This document shows positions 19,661-30,245 of a DNA stretch of 64,000 bases, in pieces. The notes below the pieces were generated by a model that did no database searches, was not told the origin of the DNA, and saw only the letters and a list, made by a program, of their open reading frames with translations. The stretch spans positions 1-64,000 of the forward strand of contig DASRFA010000016.1 in the NCBI GenBank assembly GCA_035651755.1. Direction: 5' to 3'. How positions within the stretch are numbered: the stretch's first letter is position 1; every line of letters begins with the position of its first letter. Made by a program: the position numbers and the translations under genes. This DNA is from DASRFA01 sp035651755 (GTDB lineage: Bacteria > Desulfobacterota > Binatia > UBA12015).

Positions 19661-19810
19661 GTGGGCCGCCGGAGCCGTTCTTGCGGGCAGCTCCGGCAGG
19701 GTCTCGTTCGCGGGGAGGAAGAGCGCCCGCACACACCGCTCCGGCGGCCCACAGCCGCCGACACCCGAGCGCCCGCACACACGGCTCCCGGCGGCCCACA
19801 GGCACGACCC
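19661..19810. repeat. Palindromic intergenic element, copy B, short form plus an extra arm
   Basis: Imperfect 28-bp inverted arms lie at 19661-19688 and 19725-19752 (GTGGGCCGCCGGAGC at the outer end of the left arm; four mismatches overall). They enclose only 36 bp. The core, read on the minus strand, is GGGCGCTCTTCCTCCCCGCG and then AACGAGACCC. That matches only the right half of the cores in copies A and C, so about 65 bp seem to have been lost. A further arm-like unit (GAGCGCCCGCACACACGGCT...CCCACAGGCAC) follows at about 19768-19805 and recurs at 30537 in copy C. It occupies the gap of about 300 bp between fumC and the GH15 gene; nothing else was seen there. Confidence 0.8.
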
Positions 19811-19847
19811 GCGCTCGGCACCGCGCGGATCGACCGAAAGACGCCGC

Positions 19848-21662
<1,815 letters not shown>

Positions 21663-21714
21663 GCCGCCATTCGAGCACGATCCGCGGCGTGGAGCGAGGA
21701 CGCGGCGCGCGCTC

Positions 21715-22362
21715 CTACCGGGTCCGCCGCAGCGCCGCCATCGCGTCCGCGACGGCGGACGAGGCGGCGTCGCCGCGCGCCCGGAGCCCTGCGACGGTCC
21801 CGTCCTGGTCCGCAGGCGGCCGGTTCTGGCCGAGCTTCCATTTGCCCTCGACCCGGGTGAGCGCGATCTCGACGCCGACGATCGCCCGGAGCATCGCCTC
21901 GACGAAGTCTCCGGGCGCGTCGGTCACCTTCCAGGGCTCCGCGGAGGCCCGCTCGTGGACCTCGGTCAGTCGAGCGACCAGCGCCCGCAGCCAGTCTGGA
22001 TCGTCGACGAGCGCGAGGGGGCCATACGCGTGGACGGCGACGTAGTTCCACGTCGGCACGACCTTCCCGTGCTCGCGCTTCGACGGGTACCAGCTCGGCG
22101 ACACGTAGGCCTGCGGCCCGACGAAGATCGCGAGCGCCTCGCGCGAGCCGGCGTCGGAGAGCGGGCGCGCCTGCGGGTTCGGCCGCGCCAGGTGGCCGCG
22201 GAGGGTTCCGAGCGGCGCAGGTTCGGGGTCCCACAGCATCGGCAGGTGCGACGCGACGAGCCCCTCGCCGCCGAGCGAGACCAGCGTCGCGAACGGGTGC
22301 TCGCGGGCGAGCTCGCGCATCGGATCGATGCGGTCCTCCGCGAAGTGGCGCGGTACGTACAT
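21715..22362 (-). CDS. PaiB-family FMN-binding protein
   Basis: 215 residues from the ATG at 22360-22362, with AGGAGGAG about 8 bases upstream. The start MYVPRHFAEDR and the blocks HPFATLVSLGGEGLVASHLPML, GHLARPNPQ, VGPQAYVSPSWYPSKREHGKVVPTWNYVAVHAYG and GVEIALTRVEGKWKLGQNRP are diagnostic of the FMN-binding split-barrel family called negative transcriptional regulator PaiB. In Bacillus PaiB was linked to repression of sporulation and protease genes. In other bacteria the role is unclear, and a flavin- or heme-linked enzyme is as likely as a regulator. It is divergent from the LLM oxidoreductase gene. Confidence 0.9.
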   Translation of the reverse strand: MYVPRHFAEDRIDPMRELAREHPFATLVSLGGEGLVASHLPMLWDPEPAPLGTLRGHLARPNPQARPLSDAGSREALAIFVGPQAYVSPSWYPSKREHGKVVPTWNYVAVHAYGPLALVDDPDWLRALVARLTEVHERASAEPWKVTDAPGDFVEAMLRAIVGVEIALTRVEGKWKLGQNRPPADQDGTVAGLRARGDAASSAVADAMAALRRTR

Positions 22363-22492
22363 GCGGTCGCTCCTCCTCGGCCTCGGCATCTCCCCGCGCG
22401 CGCGGCTTGGCAAGCCGGAAGCGGGCACCAGGCTCGCCTTGCTCGATCGCGCCGGCCTATGCTGGAACGCGCAACGAGCGACGGGAGGAGCG

Positions 22493-23440
22493 ATGGCAAA
22501 TCAGATCCGGTTCGGCGCGACGCTTCCGCAGATCAAGCGGACCTGGTCCGACGCGCGCGACGCCGCCGTCGAGTTCGAGCGCCTGGGCTTCGACTCGCTC
22601 TGGGTCTGCGACCACCTCTACGGCGTCCCCTTCCCCAACCTCCCGATCCTCGAGGCCTGGAGCGAGCTCGCGGCGGTCGCGGCGATCACGACCCGCGCCG
22701 AGCTCGGCACGCTCGTCACGCCGCCCTTCTTCCGGAACCCCGCCGTGCTCGCGAAGCAGATCGCGACGATCGACCAGATCGCCGGCGGGCGCGTCATCGC
22801 CGGCCTCGGCTGCGGCTGGTTCGCGCAGGAGTTCGAGGGCTACGGGATTCCCTTCCCGGCCACGCGCGAGCGCCTCCGCGCGCTCGAAGAGACGTGCGAG
22901 ATCGCGACGCGGCTCTGGACCGAGCCGCAGGTGACGTTCGAGGGCAGGCACTTCTCCGTCCGCGACGCGATCTGCGAGCCCAAGCCGCCGCGCCGCCCGC
23001 CGATCCTGATCGGGGGCGGCGGCGAGAAGGTCCTGATGGGGATCGCCGTCAAGTACGCACAGATCTGGAACAACCTGGCCGCCTTCCAGGCGCAGCTCCC
23101 GGCGAAGGTCGAGGCGCTCCGCCGCTGCTGCGACGAGCTCGACCGCGACTTCGCGACGATCGAGGTCTCGCAGCAGTGCGTCGTCGTGATCGCGGAGAAC
23201 GACGACGCGGCGCGCGCCGCGCTCGAGAAGGCCGCGCGTGTCTACGGCGGCCACATGGGCGGCGCGCTCGAGCAGCACGGCATCTGGGGATCGCCCCAGG
23301 GCGTGATCGATCGCATCGAGCGGCACGTGAAGGCCGGCTGCACGAGCTTCGTCATCGAGTTCTTCGGGAAGGACACGCGAGAGCCCGCCCGGCTCTTCGC
23401 CGAGCGCGTCGTTCCGGCGTTCCGGGGCGCGCGCGGATGA
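22493..23440 (+). CDS. LLM-class flavin-dependent oxidoreductase
   Basis: 315-residue TIM-barrel oxidoreductase of the luciferase-like monooxygenase superfamily, probably F420- or FMN-dependent. The start is the ATG after GGGAGGAG at 22482-22490; the frame is open upstream to 22328 but without a ribosome site. Family blocks are FGATLPQ, FERLGFDSLWVCDHLYGVPF, AAITTRAELGTLVTPPFFRNPAVLAKQIATIDQIAGGRVIAGLGCGW and the C-terminal GSPQGVIDRIERHVKAGCTSFVIEFFG. The Gly-Cys-Gly-Trp before QEFEGYG replaces the more usual GxGxNxxE segment. The stop overlaps the ATG of the next gene by 4 bp. The substrate is unknown. Confidence 0.9.
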   Translation: MANQIRFGATLPQIKRTWSDARDAAVEFERLGFDSLWVCDHLYGVPFPNLPILEAWSELAAVAAITTRAELGTLVTPPFFRNPAVLAKQIATIDQIAGGRVIAGLGCGWFAQEFEGYGIPFPATRERLRALEETCEIATRLWTEPQVTFEGRHFSVRDAICEPKPPRRPPILIGGGGEKVLMGIAVKYAQIWNNLAAFQAQLPAKVEALRRCCDELDRDFATIEVSQQCVVVIAENDDAARAALEKAARVYGGHMGGALEQHGIWGSPQGVIDRIERHVKAGCTSFVIEFFGKDTREPARLFAERVVPAFRGARG

Positions 23441-23985
23441 CCGACGTCGCGATCCGCGCCGGCCGCGACGCCGACGCGGACGCGCTCATCGCGCTCGTCG
23501 GCGCGTGCTGGTCGGAGTACCCCGGCTGCGTCCTCGACGTCGACGGCGAGGTGCCGGAGCTGCGCGCCATCGCCTCGCACTTCGCGCGCCGGGAGGGCCG
23601 CTTCTGGGTGGCGGAGCGCGGCCGCGAGGTCGTCGCCTGCGTCGGCTGCGTGCCGATCGTCGCGCGCGCGGACGGCGGAAGCGCGCTCGAGCTCCTGAAG
23701 CTCTACGTCGCGAAGCGGGCGCGCCGATCCGGCCTCGGCACCCGCCTGTGCGAGCTCGTCGCGCGCGAGGCGCGCCTCCGCGGCGCGGCGCGGATCGAGC
23801 TCTGGACCGACACGCGCTTCGCCGACGCGCATCGGCTCTACCAGCGGCTCGGCTACGTCCGCCTGCAGGAGACGCGCGAGCTCCACGACCGGAGCGCGAC
23901 CGTGGAGCTGCACTTCGAGAAGCGGCTCGCCGCGGCCGGCGAGCGCTCCCGTCCGCTTGGCGGGCCGACCGCGACGCCGGTATAG
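23437..23985 (+). CDS. GNAT family N-acetyltransferase
   Basis: 182 residues, ATG overlapping the LLM stop (ATGA). The acetyl-CoA fold is shown by ELLKLYVAKRARRSGLGTRLCELVAREARLRGAARIELWTDTRFADAHRLYQRLGYVRL. This holds the beta4 strand, the R/Q-x-x-G-x-G/A pyrophosphate loop (RRSGLG) and the closing LYQRLGY. The last 20 residues are a poorly conserved tail. The acceptor amine is unknown. It probably shares a transcript with the LLM oxidoreductase and the following genes up to tag. Confidence 0.87.
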   Translation: MTDVAIRAGRDADADALIALVGACWSEYPGCVLDVDGEVPELRAIASHFARREGRFWVAERGREVVACVGCVPIVARADGGSALELLKLYVAKRARRSGLGTRLCELVAREARLRGAARIELWTDTRFADAHRLYQRLGYVRLQETRELHDRSATVELHFEKRLAAAGERSRPLGGPTATPV

Positions 23986-23992
23986 CTCCGCC

Positions 23993-24607
23993 ATGACCGC
24001 CAAGGACGATTGCCTGGAGATGCTGCGCGGCGGCGCCGTCGACCGCGACGCGTTCGCGCGCGCGTTCGAGTCGGTGCCGCACGACGAGCGCGTCGCGATC
24101 ACCGAGGCGATCGACGGCGCCGGCCAGGCGAAGCTCTGGGACGCCGCGCGCGGGGAGCGGGTCGCGATCGCGGACATGGTGCCGCCCGACCTCGGAGCGC
24201 TCCGGCCCGTGATCTTCCACGGCAAGAACTCGCTGCCGGTCTTCACGCGCTTCCAGAAGCGCTTCTGCCGCCCGGCGCCGGGCGTCGAGCGCGACGAGCT
24301 CTGGGGCTACAACTACCAGCCGGTCGGCTGGCTCGCGCCGCTCACCGGGCCCGGCTACTTCGTCGCGTACGACAGCGGCGACGCGATCGGCAGCGTCGCC
24401 GTCGACTACACCCGCATCCCGACCGGTCGCCCTGCCGACTGGCCGGAGATCCACGACAACACCTTCCGGCTGTCTCGCTTCATCTACAACGGCATGATCG
24501 ACTACCTGCGACGCGTCTCGCAGCACCTCCTGATCGGCCGCGCCACCAAGGCCGGCAAGGAGATGCCGAACTACTTCCTCCTCTGCCGCGAGGATCCCGG
24601 CCGCTGA
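23993..24607 (+). CDS. Conserved protein of unknown function
   Basis: 204 residues from the ATG at 23993, 8 bp after the acetyltransferase gene. I do not recognise the family. The N-terminal 70 residues are helical (ERVAITEAIDGAGQAKLWDAA). The C-terminal part is rich in aromatic and polar residues and looks strongly constrained: VIFHGKNSLPVFTRFQKRFCRP, ELWGYNYQPVGWLAPLTGPGYFVAY, VDYTRIPTGRPADWPEIHDN and MPNYFLLCRE. There is no signal peptide or membrane segment, so it is cytoplasmic. The WP and YN motifs could bind a small ligand, but no function is proposed. Confidence 0.75.
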   Translation: MTAKDDCLEMLRGGAVDRDAFARAFESVPHDERVAITEAIDGAGQAKLWDAARGERVAIADMVPPDLGALRPVIFHGKNSLPVFTRFQKRFCRPAPGVERDELWGYNYQPVGWLAPLTGPGYFVAYDSGDAIGSVAVDYTRIPTGRPADWPEIHDNTFRLSRFIYNGMIDYLRRVSQHLLIGRATKAGKEMPNYFLLCREDPGR

Positions 24608-24643
24608 CCGCGAGACGTGCGAGCGCGACTGACGAGGGAGCAC

Positions 24644-25510
24644 ATGCCGCCGATCGCGAGCGAAGGTCCGAACGCCGAGCAGATCAAGTACTGGAACGAA
24701 ACCGCCGGCCCGAAGTGGGTCCAGGCGCAGAAGCTGATCGACGCTCAGATCGCGCCGCTCGGCGAGGCGGCGATGGCGCGCGCGGCCTTCGCCGCCGGCG
24801 AGCGGGTGCTCGACGTCGGCTGTGGCTGCGGCACGACGACGATCGAGCTCGGGCGCCGGGTCGGACCGCGCGGCTCGGTGCTCGGTGTCGACCTCTCCGC
24901 GCCGATGCTCGACGTCGCGCGCGCGTCCGCCGAGCGCGCCGGGCTCGCGAACGTCCGCTTCGAGAGCGCCGACGCGCAGACGCATCGCTTCGAGCCCGCC
25001 AGCTTCGACGTCGCGTTCTCGCGCTTCGGGGTGATGTTCTTCGCCGACCCGCGCGCCGCGTTCGCGAACCTGCTGTCCGCGCTGCGACCGGGCGGCCGTC
25101 TCGCGTTCGTCGCGTGGCAGGCGCTTCCGCTGAACCCGTGGATGGCGGTGCCGATGTCGGCCGCGCTCGCGCACATCGCCCTCACGCCGCCGACAGACCC
25201 GCACGCGCCCGGGCCGTTCGCCTTCGCCGACGCGGAGCGGGTCGCCGGCATCCTGCGGGACGCCGGCTTCACCGACGTCGTCGGCGAGCCGTACGCCGGA
25301 CGCCTCTCGATCGCGGGCGGACGCGCGGTCGAGGAGGCGGTCGCGTTCCTCCTTCAGCTCGGGCCGACCGGCACCGCCCTCCGCGAGGCGACGGAGGAAG
25401 TGCGCGGACGCGTCGCGGAAGCGGTGCGCGAGTCGATCCTGCCTTTCGTGACGGAGCGCGGCGTCGAGATGGACTCGGCGAGCTGGATGTTCACGGCGCG
25501 CCGTCCGTAG
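24644..25510 (+). CDS. Class I SAM-dependent methyltransferase
   Basis: 288 residues from the ATG at 24644, which follows a GAGGGAG site; a GTG at 24617 would add nine residues. The opening EQIKYWNETAGPKWVQAQKLIDAQIAPLG is common in UbiE/COQ5-like bacterial methyltransferases. SAM motif I is RVLDVGCGCGTTTIELG, motif post-I is VLGVDLSAPML, and later strands are FDVAFSRFGVMFFADPRAAFANL and LRPGGRLAFVAWQ. The acceptor is unknown; members with this opening act on small molecules. The downstream acetyltransferase gene begins 13 bp later on the same strand. Confidence 0.88.
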   Translation: MPPIASEGPNAEQIKYWNETAGPKWVQAQKLIDAQIAPLGEAAMARAAFAAGERVLDVGCGCGTTTIELGRRVGPRGSVLGVDLSAPMLDVARASAERAGLANVRFESADAQTHRFEPASFDVAFSRFGVMFFADPRAAFANLLSALRPGGRLAFVAWQALPLNPWMAVPMSAALAHIALTPPTDPHAPGPFAFADAERVAGILRDAGFTDVVGEPYAGRLSIAGGRAVEEAVAFLLQLGPTGTALREATEEVRGRVAEAVRESILPFVTERGVEMDSASWMFTARRP

Positions 25511-25523
25511 GCGCGTTTCGGCG

Positions 25524-26069
25524 ATGCCAGCCGACCGCGTCTCCCGCTCCGCGCTCGGACCGCTCCGCCTCGCGTTCGATGCGCACGCCGAGGTGTCGCG
25601 CCTCCAGCGCGTGCGCGAGGGCGTCGACCTGCACAACGTCGCGGCGACGGGCCTTCCCGAGTACTTCCCGCTCGCGCTCTTCCTCGAGGCCGCGGACGGC
25701 GAGGTGATGGGCGGCGTGCTCGGCCAGCTCTGGGGCGGGTGGCTCCACGTGACGTTCGTCTGGGTCGATCGCCGCGCACGCGGGCGCGGACACGCCCGTC
25801 GGCTGATCGCGGCCGCCGAGCGCTGGGCGCTCGAGCGCGGCGCGATCGGCGTGCACCTCGAGTCGTTCAGCTTCCAGGCGCCCGGCCTCTACCGGAAGCT
25901 CGGCTACGAGGAGTTCGGCGTGATCGACGACTTCCCGCCCGGACACCGCCAGCACTTCTTCCGGAAGCGGCTCGCTCCGACGACCGGCGCGAGCCGCGAG
26001 CGCTCGCGCGCGCGTCGCGGCGAGGCCCGAAGGGGCAGCCGCGCGCCGGGCGCCCGGCGAGCGCGATGA
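25524..26069 (+). CDS. GNAT family N-acetyltransferase
   Basis: 181 residues. The GNAT core is GWLHVTFVWVDRRARGRGHARRLIAAAERWALERGAIGVHLESFSFQAPGLYRKLGYEEFGVI, with the acetyl-CoA loop RARGRGHA and the closing LYRKLGY. DFPPGHRQHFFRKRL is a typical ending for acetyltransferases acting on small substrates. A 28-residue Arg/Ala-rich tail follows and ends in the TGA that overlaps the ATG of tag. The substrate is unknown. Confidence 0.87.
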   Translation: MPADRVSRSALGPLRLAFDAHAEVSRLQRVREGVDLHNVAATGLPEYFPLALFLEAADGEVMGGVLGQLWGGWLHVTFVWVDRRARGRGHARRLIAAAERWALERGAIGVHLESFSFQAPGLYRKLGYEEFGVIDDFPPGHRQHFFRKRLAPTTGASRERSRARRGEARRGSRAPGARRAR

Positions 26070-26692
26070 GCCGAGCCGCGCGCGCGGTCGAGCGCTGCCC
26101 GTGGGCGAGGGGCGACGCGTACGTCGCCTACCACGACCGCGAGTGGGGCGTCCCGCTCCACGACGAGCGGGCTCTCTTCGAGCTGCTCGTGCTCGAGGGC
26201 GCGCAGGCGGGGCTCGCGTGGATCACGATCCTGAACAAGCGAGAAAGCTACCGGCGCGCGTTCGACGGCTTCGATCCCGCGAAGGTCGCGCGCTACGGGG
26301 CGCGTCAGGTCGCGCGCCTCATGGGCGACGCCGCCATCGTGCGGAACCGGCTCAAGATCGACGCCGCGATCGGCAACGCTCGCGCGCTGCTCGCGCTGCA
26401 CGATGCCGGTCGCACGCTGCACGACGTGCTGTGGGACGTCGTCGACGGGAGGCCCGTCCAGAACGCGTGGGTGTCCGCGCACGACGTGCCGGCGCGGACC
26501 CCGGCGTCCGACGAGATGAGCCGGACGCTCAAGAAGCTCGGGTTTCGCTTCGTGGGCTCGACGATCTGCTACGCGTTCATGCAGGCCGCCGGGCTCGTGA
26601 ACGATCACCTCGTCGGGTGCTTCCGCCATCGCGAGGTGCGAGGTGCGGTGCGCGGGCGGGCGCGCGCTCTGCGCGCTGCGCCGCGCATGTGA
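26066..26692 (+). CDS. tag: DNA-3-methyladenine glycosylase I
   Basis: Removes 3-methyladenine from alkylated DNA, starting base excision repair. 208 residues, against about 190 in E. coli; the start ATG overlaps the upstream stop (ATGA). Family motifs are RCPWARGDAYVAYHDREWGVPLHDE, FELLVLEGAQAGLAWITILNKRESYRRAF, ALxDAGRTLHDVLWDVVDG and LKKLGFRFVGSTICYAFMQAAGLVNDHLVGCFRH. The zinc ligands of Tag (an early Cys, an early His, and His and Cys near the end) are matched by the Cys of RCPW, the His of YHDREW, and the His and Cys of NDHLVGCF. The last 20 residues are a basic tail. Confidence 0.94.
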   Translation: MSRAARAVERCPWARGDAYVAYHDREWGVPLHDERALFELLVLEGAQAGLAWITILNKRESYRRAFDGFDPAKVARYGARQVARLMGDAAIVRNRLKIDAAIGNARALLALHDAGRTLHDVLWDVVDGRPVQNAWVSAHDVPARTPASDEMSRTLKKLGFRFVGSTICYAFMQAAGLVNDHLVGCFRHREVRGAVRGRARALRAAPRM

Positions 26693-26708
26693 GCGTTCCG
26701 CCCGACCG

Positions 26709-27548
26709 TCAGCCCTGGAACGACGACGACTCCGCAGGCACGCCGCTCTTCTGGCGGACGACCTTCGCGATCTCCTTCGCGATCGCCTTCCCCATGTCCT
26801 GCACGTCGCGCTGCGTGGCCTGGCGGCCGAGGACGAACTTCGCGGCGGCGGCGTAGGGGTTCATGGTGACGGCGGCGCCGGGCGCGTGGCCGCTGTCGGC
26901 TTGCGTGCCGAACTGGAGAACGGGCGCCGAGCCGTCCGCCGAGACCGCGTCCACTTCGACGGCGACCTCGGTCGTCGCCTCGCCGGCCCCGAAGCCGATC
27001 ACCGCGCGCTGCGCGCGGTTCCCGGGATCGACGCTCGTGAACTGGCCGCGGACGAGCCACGTCGAAGCCGGCGCGGGCGCTCCGGTCGCGATCTGCTCGA
27101 TCGGGATGCCGAGCTGCTCGGACCGCAGCGCTTCGAGGATCGACGCCGACAGCACCGCGCTGATCTGATCCGCGGTGGGCCGGTCGGGCTGCGTGCGGCG
27201 CTCGATGATGCCGCCGGGCCCGCCGCCCCCGCCCCCGTCTCCTCCACGGCCGCCGAGCAGCCCGCCGCCCAGGAGGTGCGGGCGCTCCACCACCGCCTCC
27301 TCGGCCTCGCCGAAGAGGCCGCCTTCCTGCTTGATCGCGCCTGCGGCGACCGTGAAGCCCGACACGTAGATCGCGCTCGGCGGAGCCTGCGCGGCCTGGA
27401 CGACGCTCGGGTTCGAGACGGTCGCTTCTCCCGCGAGGAATCCTTTGGCGCGGCGCGTTTCCGAGCACGCCGTGACGAGCAGGATCGCGGGAACGAGCCC
27501 GAGGGTGAGCGTCAAACCATGAATACGACGGACGGAGGTCGGCGACAT
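26709..27548 (-). CDS. DUF4410-type lipoprotein with glycine-rich insert
   Basis: 279 residues from the ATG at 27546-27548. The signal sequence ends at the lipobox VTAC (Cys28), so it is a lipoprotein. The segment SAIYVSGFTVAAGAIKQEGGLFG, the later LVRGQFTSVDPGNRAQRAVIGFGAGEATTEVAVEVD and the ending KAIAKEIAKVVRQKSGVPA are typical of DUF4410 envelope proteins. A low-complexity insert of mostly Gly with some Leu, Arg and Asp lies near residues 95-118. The function is unknown; related CsgG-like folds act at the outer membrane. The upstream MFS gene is 32 bp away on the same strand. Confidence 0.8.
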   Translation of the reverse strand: MSPTSVRRIHGLTLTLGLVPAILLVTACSETRRAKGFLAGEATVSNPSVVQAAQAPPSAIYVSGFTVAAGAIKQEGGLFGEAEEAVVERPHLLGGGLLGGRGGDGGGGGGPGGIIERRTQPDRPTADQISAVLSASILEALRSEQLGIPIEQIATGAPAPASTWLVRGQFTSVDPGNRAQRAVIGFGAGEATTEVAVEVDAVSADGSAPVLQFGTQADSGHAPGAAVTMNPYAAAAKFVLGRQATQRDVQDMGKAIAKEIAKVVRQKSGVPAESSSFQG

Positions 27549-27580
27549 GGCGCCGCCCCTATCACCTCGCGCGGCCGCGA

Positions 27581-29182
27581 TCACGCGCTCCGGCCGCGCG
27601 CCGCAGCTGCTTCTCCCCCGTCGGGCCCGAGGCCGCGCTCCCCGGCCTCGCGCGCGCGCTTCAGGACGCAGGCCTGATCGTGCTCGAGGCTCCGCATCGC
27701 GAGCAGCAGGAAGCCCGCGGCAAAGGCGTTCGCGACGAGGCTCCACAGGATCGCGCTCCGGAGGTCGCCGAGCGAAACGCTGAGGCGCCCGACCGTGTAC
27801 GGCCCCATCGCGAGGCCGACGAAGGTCACCACCAGGAGGTACGCCGCCGATGCGGTCGCGCGCATGCGCGGCAGCACCAGGTCCTGCACCGTCGATGCGC
27901 CCGGTCCGAGCCAGAGCGAGGTCAGGAACGTGAGCGGGAAGACGAGCGCGAGCACCGTCGTGGTGCTCGGGGTCGTGAAGGCCCACCACGCGATCGGGAG
28001 CGGCGCGAGCGCCGTGAGGAGGCCGACCTGCAGCCGGCCCGTCGTCGCGCGCCGGCGAAGGCGGTCGGCGAGGATGCCGCCCGTCGTCGCGCCGAGCCAC
28101 CCGGCGACCGCCGAGAGCGCGCCGAGGATCAGACCCACCTGGGCGGCGCTCGCGCCGTGCACGCGCATCAGGAACGGGGCCGCCCAGAAGCCGGTCGCGT
28201 AGCCGGTGAACGCGAGAAAGGAGAACCCGATTCCGGCATACCGGAGAGCGGGCGTCCGGAAGATGAGCGCATACGCGGCGGGATCGCGCGCGCCGAGAGC
28301 CTGCGTCCACGAGAACGCCGCGTAGAGCCCGATCGCGAGCGCGATCCACTGGACGGGCGTCCCGAGCGCCAGCGCGGCTCCCCAGGCTGCGATCGCCAGC
28401 GCCGCCGCCGCCGCGACGTTGGCCGCGATCGCGCGTGCGCCGGCGCCCGCGAGGTGGAGGTGGAGGAGCGTGAACGGCGGCACGACGGCGCGCAGCTCGC
28501 GCGCGAACTCGCGAAACGGCGCGGGGTGCTTCGGCGGCGGAGGGAGCCCGTCCATCGCGCCGCGCACCGGCTCGCGCAGCGTCGCGACCCACGCGGCGAG
28601 CAGCAGGCCCGGGAGCCCGACGATGAAGAACGCGACCTGCCAGCCGCGGAGCCCGAACGGCGGCGGTGAGCCCGCGAACGCGGCGTCCCAGCGGTCGACG
28701 ACGAGCCCGCCGATTCCGAGCCCGAGACCCGCACCGATGTAGATGCCGCTCGAGTACATCGCGAGCACCGTCGCGCGGCGCGCGGGCGGGAACGTGTCGG
28801 AGAGCATCGAGAAGGCCGCCGGCGACGCGCTCGCCTCGCCGACGCCGACCCCGATGCGCGCGAGCGCGAGCTGCCCGAAGCTCCGCGCGAACCCGGACAT
28901 GGCGGTCATCACGCTCCAGAACGCGAGCCCGACCGAGATGAGGCCGCGCCGATCCCAGACGTCGGCCAGCCGGCCGAGCGGGATCCCGAAGATCGCGTAG
29001 AAGACCGCGAACGCCGTCCCATAGAGGAAGCCCATCTGGGCATCGGTCGTGCCGAGGTCCGCCTTGATGCGCTCGGCGAGGATGGAGACGATCTGGCGGT
29101 CGAGGAAGTTGAAGACGTAGACGAGCACGAGCACCGCGAGCACGTAGACCGGGTACCGCCCGTCGTCGCTCGCCGGCCGCAT
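27581..29182 (-). CDS. MFS transporter, Spinster-like
   Basis: 533 residues from the ATG at 29180-29182; further upstream starts are possible but add only Arg/Pro-rich residues. Twelve or more helices are visible. YVFNFLDRQIVSILAERIKADLGTTDAQMGFLYGTAFAVFYAIFGIPLGRLADVWDRRGL includes the MFS motif A (GRLADVWDRR) and is characteristic of Spinster-type transporters. The second half has GGILADRLRRR. The region between helices 6 and 7 contains extra hydrophobic segments (IAANVAAAAALAIAAWGAALAL). The cytoplasmic C-terminus is basic and Ala-rich. The substrate could be a lipid or aromatic compound; it is not predictable. It is divergent from the EamA gene. Confidence 0.88.
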   Translation of the reverse strand: MRPASDDGRYPVYVLAVLVLVYVFNFLDRQIVSILAERIKADLGTTDAQMGFLYGTAFAVFYAIFGIPLGRLADVWDRRGLISVGLAFWSVMTAMSGFARSFGQLALARIGVGVGEASASPAAFSMLSDTFPPARRATVLAMYSSGIYIGAGLGLGIGGLVVDRWDAAFAGSPPPFGLRGWQVAFFIVGLPGLLLAAWVATLREPVRGAMDGLPPPPKHPAPFREFARELRAVVPPFTLLHLHLAGAGARAIAANVAAAAALAIAAWGAALALGTPVQWIALAIGLYAAFSWTQALGARDPAAYALIFRTPALRYAGIGFSFLAFTGYATGFWAAPFLMRVHGASAAQVGLILGALSAVAGWLGATTGGILADRLRRRATTGRLQVGLLTALAPLPIAWWAFTTPSTTTVLALVFPLTFLTSLWLGPGASTVQDLVLPRMRATASAAYLLVVTFVGLAMGPYTVGRLSVSLGDLRSAILWSLVANAFAAGFLLLAMRSLEHDQACVLKRAREAGERGLGPDGGEAAAARGRSA

Positions 29183-29289
29183 CGCGCGCGAATCTAGACG
29201 AAGCGGTGCTGGAGGGGAACGGCCGCGCGTGACGCCCGCCGTTCGAGAGCCGCGCCTGACACGGCGCGCGCGATCGGGCATGGAGGCGC

Positions 29290-30189
29290 GTGCGATCCGC
29301 CGCCCGTGCGCGCCTGCTCGTCCTTTCTTCGTCCGCCATCTCGTCGACGGGCGGGGCCGCGATCAAGCTGTGTGGTCTCTCGGCGGTGCAGGTGGCCGGC
29401 CTGCGCGCCGGCGTCGCGGCGGTCGTGCTGGCGATCCTGCTGCGACCGCCGGCGCCCTCGTGGAGGGGCGCGGCGGCGGCGGTCGGGATCGCGCAGGGTG
29501 CCATGATGCTGAGCTTCGTCGTCGCCAACAAGCTCACCACCGCGGCCAGCACGATCTTCCTCCAGGCGACCGCGCCGCTCTACGTCGTGGTGCTCGCGCC
29601 CGTCCTCCTCCGCGAGCGCACGCGCGCGCGCGACCTCGCCTACCTGGCCGTCTTCGCGGCCGGGCTCGCCGCCTTCTTCGTCGGCACCGACGCGGTCCAG
29701 GAGACGGCCCCCGACCCCGCCCTCGGCAACCTCGTCGCCGCCGCGAGCGGCGCCGGCTGGGCCGCGACGATCCTCGGCCTCCGCTGGCTCGCCGCGAGCG
29801 CTGGTCGCGAGGACCCGTCCCGCAGCTCCCGCGACCACGCCACGGGCGCGGACCCGGCGATCGCCGCCGTCATCCTCGCGAACGCGTTCGTCTTCGTCGC
29901 GTGCCTCCCGTGGACGCTCCCGCTGCCGACGTCGATCGGCGCCCGCGACTGGCTCGCGGTCGCCTGGCTCGGCGTCGTCCAGATCGCGCTCGCCTACGCC
30001 CTCCTGACGCGCGGCGTGCGCGACGTCCCCGCATTCGAGGCGTCGCTCCTCGTGCTCGTCGAGCCCGTCCTCTCACCGGTCTGGGCCTGGCTCGTCCACG
30101 GCGAGCGCCCCGGCCCCTGGTCCCTCGCCGGCGGCGCCCTCATCCTCGGCGCCACCGCCGCCCGCTCCCTCACCGACCGCCGCCCGTGA
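29290..30189 (+). CDS. EamA/DMT family transporter
   Basis: 299 residues, GTG start. Ten membrane helices form two EamA repeats. The first repeat has LSAVQVAGLRAGVAAVVLAILLRPP, QGAMMLSFVVANKLTTAASTIFLQATAPLYVVVLAPVLLRER and RDLAYLAVFAAGLAAFFVGTD. The second ends in VPAFEASLLVLVEPVLSPVWAWLVHGERPGPWSLAGGALILGATAARSL. Family members export amino acids or other metabolites. About 436 bp of repeat-rich DNA follows before the next gene. Confidence 0.9.
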   Translation: MRSAARARLLVLSSSAISSTGGAAIKLCGLSAVQVAGLRAGVAAVVLAILLRPPAPSWRGAAAAVGIAQGAMMLSFVVANKLTTAASTIFLQATAPLYVVVLAPVLLRERTRARDLAYLAVFAAGLAAFFVGTDAVQETAPDPALGNLVAAASGAGWAATILGLRWLAASAGREDPSRSSRDHATGADPAIAAVILANAFVFVACLPWTLPLPTSIGARDWLAVAWLGVVQIALAYALLTRGVRDVPAFEASLLVLVEPVLSPVWAWLVHGERPGPWSLAGGALILGATAARSLTDRRP

Positions 30190-30245
30190 TCGCCCGTGCG
30201 AGGCGTCTCCGCCCTCGACCGCCGCCAACAAACCGCGCCCGAATT

